Positions 6,686 through 8,835 of a DNA stretch of 8,835 bases are shown piece after piece. This stretch comes from an uncultured Clostridia bacterium. Its GTDB lineage: Bacteria > Bacillota > Clostridia > Oscillospirales > Acutalibacteraceae. Under the pieces are notes generated by a model. That model did not search any database. It worked only from the letters and a program-made list of their open reading frames with translations, and was not told where the DNA came from. Every line of letters begins with the position of its first letter. Within the stretch, counting starts at the first letter, position 1. The position numbers and the translations under genes were made by a program. The stretch spans positions 1 through 8,835 of the forward strand of contig CAMJHU010000049.1 in the NCBI GenBank assembly GCA_946405565.1, in the 5' to 3' direction.

Positions 6686-7483
6686 TCAGATATGGAAAAT
6701 CCATTGTATGAGATAAACGATTGCCAAAATCACCGGCTGGTGCAGCAGATAGACCCACAGCGAGTGCCGTCCGATGAAGCTGAGCGGCGGCAGGGGGTTG
6801 GCAAAGCACCACTTCGGCAGGCGGTCGCGGTATTGTACGACATATCCGCCGATGCAGGTGCCGCCGAGATAGAGAAACCACCATGGCAGCAGCGGTTCAT
6901 AATCCACCGAGGCATAACCGCCCCGGATGATGCCGTAGGGGTAGAGATAGCTGTTTTGGAGCAGTTCGGAGGGCAGGTTCCATTGGAACAGTCCGTCGAT
7001 GCCGACGTAGCCGCGTGTGATGTGATAGGTCACCGCGAACAGCAGGGCGGAGAGCGCGAGTATCAGCGGCGGAGGCAGTTTTTTCTGAAAGAAATCCTCA
7101 AACGCGCCGTACAGCACCATGCAGCACCCGAGCAATTGCAGGATGCCGAAATAGATGGCTTGTCCCGGAAAGGCGAACGCGGTCACAAATGTGAATAGGA
7201 TGCCGATGGCGAGCAGTCTGCCGCCGCGCCGGAGATTGCTCCGGCTGAACGCGCTGGACACGCCTGCCAGCAGGATAAAGGCAGCGGTGTCAAACACGAC
7301 AATATCCTCATTGACGGCGAGCGCGCGTCTGCCCCAGTCGGTCGGCACGAGATAGGTCATGTCGTAGAGGAAGTGAAAGAAAACCATATAGACCAGCGCC
7401 AATCCCCGGAGGTTGTCGATGAAGACAATGCGCTTTTTGTCAGTCGGCGGTATGGACGTTTCTATCGGTTCAGTATGCTCCAT
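6686..7483 (-). CDS. Multi-pass membrane protein of the HGSNAT_cat/DUF1624 acyltransferase-like family
   Basis: The 265-residue product resembles the catalytic domain named after heparan-alpha-glucosaminide N-acetyltransferase, found in bacteria as DUF1624 membrane proteins that probably transfer acyl groups to cell-surface sugars. Visible features are RIVFIDNLRGLALVYMVFFH (18-37, with the family Arg26-Gly27 and His37), FDTAAFILLAGVSSAFSRS (64-82), YFGILQLLGC (111-120), and the C-terminal SFIGRHSLWVYLLHQPV (235-251). About six or seven hydrophobic segments are seen. The ATG at 7481-7483 is chosen. The open frame continues upstream to 7729 but that part overlaps the promoter and is not family-like. 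The ribosome site is weak (AGGGGG, about 12 nt away). It heads the five-gene unit. The substrate is unknown. Confidence 0.85.
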   Translation of the reverse strand: MEHTEPIETSIPPTDKKRIVFIDNLRGLALVYMVFFHFLYDMTYLVPTDWGRRALAVNEDIVVFDTAAFILLAGVSSAFSRSNLRRGGRLLAIGILFTFVTAFAFPGQAIYFGILQLLGCCMVLYGAFEDFFQKKLPPPLILALSALLFAVTYHITRGYVGIDGLFQWNLPSELLQNSYLYPYGIIRGGYASVDYEPLLPWWFLYLGGTCIGGYVVQYRDRLPKWCFANPLPPLSFIGRHSLWVYLLHQPVILAIVYLIQWIFHI

Positions 7484-7531
7484 ATCGTTCGATAACCCCC
7501 TTTTGCCGGTGCGTATGGAGTAGTATTCTTT

Positions 7532-7560
7532 ATTATACCATATAATGAAGGTTCGTACAA
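7532..7560 (-). promoter_or_regulatory. Extended -10 promoter of the five-gene unit
   Basis: On the minus strand -10 TATAAT (7532-7537) is preceded by TGG, giving TGnTATAAT. A weak -35 TTGTAC (7555-7560) lies 17 nt away. The start point would be near 7525, giving a short leader of about 42 nt before the acyltransferase-like gene. It points away from the plus-strand promoter at 7595-7623, with A/T-rich DNA between. Confidence 0.72.
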
Positions 7561-7594
7561 GTAATTTTTGTGTATTTTTAAAAAACAAAAAACA

Positions 7595-7623
7595 TTGATA
7601 CGCACGCGAAACAGGGGTATAAT
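7595..7623 (+). promoter_or_regulatory. Sigma-A promoter for the candidate small RNA or leader
   Basis: -35 TTGATA (7595-7600), 17-nt spacer, -10 TATAAT (7618-7623), preceded by A/T-rich tracts (7561-7594) that could act as an UP element. Transcription would begin near 7630. Confidence 0.75.
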
Positions 7624-7629
7624 AAAAAC

Positions 7630-7780
7630 AGAGACAGCACGGCTCGCCGCGGTCATTCGCGGGAACGGATGACCGGAAAAGATAGCGATTCGTCATTTTG
7701 CTGTCACTATGGATGATCATAATCAGCACAAGGAAAAAAGATTAACCGTCGTGTCAGAGAGGGCGGTTAATCTTTTTTCT
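7630..7780 (+). ncRNA. Candidate structured small RNA (or attenuated leader) between a promoter and a terminator
   Basis: About 150 nt lie between a good promoter and a strong hairpin terminator, without a credible gene. The segment folds: GACAGCA (7633-7639) pairs with TGCTGTC (7699-7705), enclosing a hairpin CGGTCAT/ATGACCG (7650-7656 with 7669-7675). The same 5' arm, GGTCATTC (7651-7658), can also pair with GGATGATC (7711-7718, two G-U pairs), so two exclusive folds are possible. I do not recognise a known RNA family; it does not show the core motifs I know for SRP RNA, T-box leaders or the c-di-GMP-I and ZTP riboswitches. It could be a stand-alone sRNA or, if the terminator is conditional, the leader of the padR operon downstream. 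Confidence 0.6.
7734..7778 (+). terminator. Intrinsic terminator closing the candidate small RNA
   Basis: A perfect 15-bp inverted repeat, AAAAAAGATTAACCG (7734-7748) with CGGTTAATCTTTTTT (7764-7778), ends in six T residues. Its A/T symmetry would let it work in both directions, but only the plus-strand promoter upstream is positioned to use it. Confidence 0.82.
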
Positions 7781-7841
7781 ATTCCCATACATTATAATCT
7801 ACAAATCTTCCTATTAAATTTTGTACAACATTCTCATGCAA

Positions 7842-7878
7842 ACCAATTGACAAAACAAAATATTGGTGGTATATTGGT
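7842..7878 (+). promoter_or_regulatory. padR promoter overlapped by TATTGGT boxes
   Basis: A perfect -35 TTGACA (7847-7852), a 17-nt spacer and -10 TATATT (7870-7875), preceded by TGG as an extended -10. Overlaid are two direct TATTGGT boxes (7861-7867 and 7872-7878), 11 bp or one helical turn apart, and an inverted half ACCAAT (7842-7847) touching the -35. A repressor bound here would block RNA polymerase. PadR regulators commonly control their own promoters, so autoregulation is a reasonable inference. The start would be near 7882. Confidence 0.75.
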
Positions 7879-7952
7879 ATTGTTCCTGAAATACTACTGA
7901 ATGGCATTTGTCATTTGCGGGAACGCATTTCATCAGGAAAGGGGAAGGTCGT

Positions 7953-8276
7953 TTGACGATACAATTCAAAAAAGGCGTGCTGGAGATGTGCGTGCTTTCG
8001 CTGCTCCGGAACGGCGACCGCTACGGCTACGACGTGGCGTGCGAGCTTTCCAAGACGATGGAAGTTTCGGACGGCTCGGTCTATCCGGTGCTGCGGCGGC
8101 TCAAGGACGACGGCTATGTCACCTCGTATCTCGAAGAGGCTTCGGGCGGTCCGCCGCGCAAGTACTATGTCATCACGGACGCCGGCAGCGATTACATGAA
8201 ATCGCTGCAATCCGAATGGAAACAGCTCACCGGCGATATCAACAAATTATTAGACAATGGAGGACAAACAACATGA
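7953..8276 (+). CDS. PadR-family transcriptional regulator
   Basis: A 107-residue winged-helix repressor of the PadR family. Seen in order: the first helix FKKGVLEMCVLSLLRNGDRYGYD (5-27), the recognition region VSDGSVYPVLRRLKDDGYV (38-56), and the wing SGGPPRKYYVITDAG (64-78), followed by a short C-terminal dimerisation helix. Length is typical for the short PadR class. The start is TTG at 7953-7955, because the purine-rich AAAGGGGAAGG (7938-7948) lies just upstream and the family begins at this point. No ATG fits, and an earlier TTG at 7908 gives an unsupported extension. The stop overlaps the next start as ATGA, so the pair is translationally coupled. Likely effector is unknown. Its adjacency to a HAAS-domain gene is a familiar pairing in Firmicutes. 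Confidence 0.92.
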   Translation: MTIQFKKGVLEMCVLSLLRNGDRYGYDVACELSKTMEVSDGSVYPVLRRLKDDGYVTSYLEEASGGPPRKYYVITDAGSDYMKSLQSEWKQLTGDINKLLDNGGQTT

Positions 8277-8835
8277 CCAAAAAAGAGTACATCGAAGCAC
8301 TCGATCAGTATCTCGTCACCATGAGCGCGTCCGAGAAGGCTGACATTCTCAGCGATTATGAGGAGCATTTCCGCGTGGGTCTGGAAAACGGCAAGACCGA
8401 ATCCCAGATTGCGGCTTCACTCGGTTCGCCCTATGACGTCGCCAATCAGTTTCTCGACGGCGAAAAGCCGACGGTTCCCACCTATCCCGATCACAAGCCG
8501 GCTTCCCCGACGATAGCGGCGGCGGCGACGGCAGCTACCACGGCAGCCGCGTCTTCGGCGTCCCGACCCGCGGCGACCGGCACCACACAGGGCTATACGA
8601 CCCAGCCCCGTCCGGCGGCGGTCGGCACCACACAGGGCTATGCGACCCAGCCCCGTCCGGCGGCGACCGGCACCACACAGGGCTATGCGACCCAGCCCCG
8701 TCCGGCGGCGACCGGCACCACACAGGGCTATACCGCTCAGCCCCGTCGGGCGGCGACCGGCACCACACAGGGTTATACGACCCAGCAGGGATATTCCAAC
8801 CCGCAGGGCTACGCGTCCCAGCAGGGATATTCCAA
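8273..8835 (+). CDS. DUF1700/HAAS-domain protein with QGY-rich tandem repeats (partial, cut by window edge)
   Basis: The first 187 residues of a protein whose N-terminal 62 residues look like a HAAS/DUF1700 domain: MTKKEYIEALDQYL, then ILSDYEEHFRVGLENGKTE and IAASLGSPYDVANQFL. Such domains sit in Firmicute proteins encoded next to PadR regulators and are thought to take part in signalling with a membrane or DUF4097 region. That region is not visible here. After an Ala/Thr/Ser-rich linker (77-97) come five 15-residue repeats (98-172) of the form RPAATGTTQGYxTQP, then degenerate QGY units (QGYSNPQGYASQQGYS) to the edge. The start ATG (8273-8275) has GGAGG (8259-8263) 9 nt upstream and overlaps the padR stop by 4 bases. 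No membrane segment is present in the visible part. Confidence 0.85.
   Translation, partial: MTKKEYIEALDQYLVTMSASEKADILSDYEEHFRVGLENGKTESQIAASLGSPYDVANQFLDGEKPTVPTYPDHKPASPTIAAAATAATTAAASSASRPAATGTTQGYTTQPRPAAVGTTQGYATQPRPAATGTTQGYATQPRPAATGTTQGYTAQPRRAATGTTQGYTTQQGYSNPQGYASQQGYS
8564..8788 (+). repeat. Five in-frame 45-bp tandem repeats inside the HAAS-domain gene
   Basis: Units start at 8564, 8609, 8654, 8699 and 8744. They are nearly identical at DNA level (units 3 and 4 differ at only a few bases), not merely at protein level, which suggests recent expansion by slippage or unequal exchange. Because 45 is a multiple of three, copy-number change keeps the frame. Confidence 0.92.

Noticed and set aside
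4432..6711. Plus-strand open frame of 759 codons antisense to tex
   Set aside because: It mirrors the GC-rich codons of tex, has no family-like motifs, and the minus-strand protein has all Tex domains. It is a shadow frame.
7484..7729. Longer N-terminus for the acyltransferase-like protein
   Set aside because: The extension covers the extended -10 promoter and is not family-like; the ATG at 7483 starts just before the conserved membrane domain.
7709..7900. Plus-strand frame of 63 codons after the small RNA hairpins, possible leader peptide
   Set aside because: No ribosome site precedes the ATG, the frame runs through the terminator and the padR promoter, and no codon-run typical of attenuation peptides is seen.
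8535..8768. Minus-strand repetitive frame (MWCRSPPDGA-type units)
   Set aside because: It is the reverse reading of the 45-bp repeats in the HAAS-domain gene, with no start context.
8564..8788. CRISPR array
   Set aside because: The 45-bp units are contiguous and in frame, with no unique spacers between them.

Overview
The window looks like chromosome from a Gram-positive, endospore-forming member of the Clostridia, probably an Oscillospirales/Ruminococcaceae-type gut bacterium. This rests on a SpoVT sporulation regulator very close to the Bacillus/Clostridia family, two DUF1292 proteins, a free-standing MsmX-type sugar ATPase, Firmicute-style Shine-Dalgarno and sigma-A promoters, GC-rich genes with AT-rich intergenic DNA, and an interspersed palindromic repeat of a kind I associate with that group. 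The species cannot be named from the sequence alone. No phage, transposase, rRNA, tRNA or CRISPR array was seen.

Layout: (1) 1-571, minus strand: first 190 codons of an MsmX/UgpC-type ABC ATPase, running off the left edge, with a strong extended -10 promoter and a palindrome-rich upstream region. (2) 837-1550, minus: the RsuA-type 16S rRNA pseudouridine synthase, with its own promoter. (3) 1793-1956: a long terminator hairpin and a 75-nt cloverleaf-shaped repeat element. (4) 1967-2509, minus: spoVT. (5) 2643-7560, minus: a tight five-gene transcription unit reading acyltransferase-like membrane protein, Tex, lipoprotein, then two DUF1292 proteins, with a promoter at one end and a directional terminator at the other. 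(6) 7595-7780, plus: a promoter followed about 150 nt later by a hairpin terminator with no convincing gene between, so a candidate structured small RNA or attenuated leader. (7) 7847-8835, plus: a perfect -35/extended -10 promoter, a PadR-family regulator (TTG start), and a translationally coupled DUF1700/HAAS-type protein with a tandem 15-residue QGY-rich repeat, cut by the right edge.

How the parts fit: the five-gene unit joins RNA/translation housekeeping (Tex) to envelope proteins of unknown role. The PadR-HAAS pair is a recognised regulatory module in Firmicutes, usually followed by a membrane or DUF4097 protein that would lie beyond this window. The most interesting part is 7595-8835: divergent promoters, a likely structured RNA whose hairpin sequence recurs in the padR 5' leader, repeated TATTGGT boxes over the padR promoter, and a low-complexity Tyr/Gln repeat protein. 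The 9-mer AATATTGGT is shared between the padR promoter and the msmX promoter at the other end of the window.
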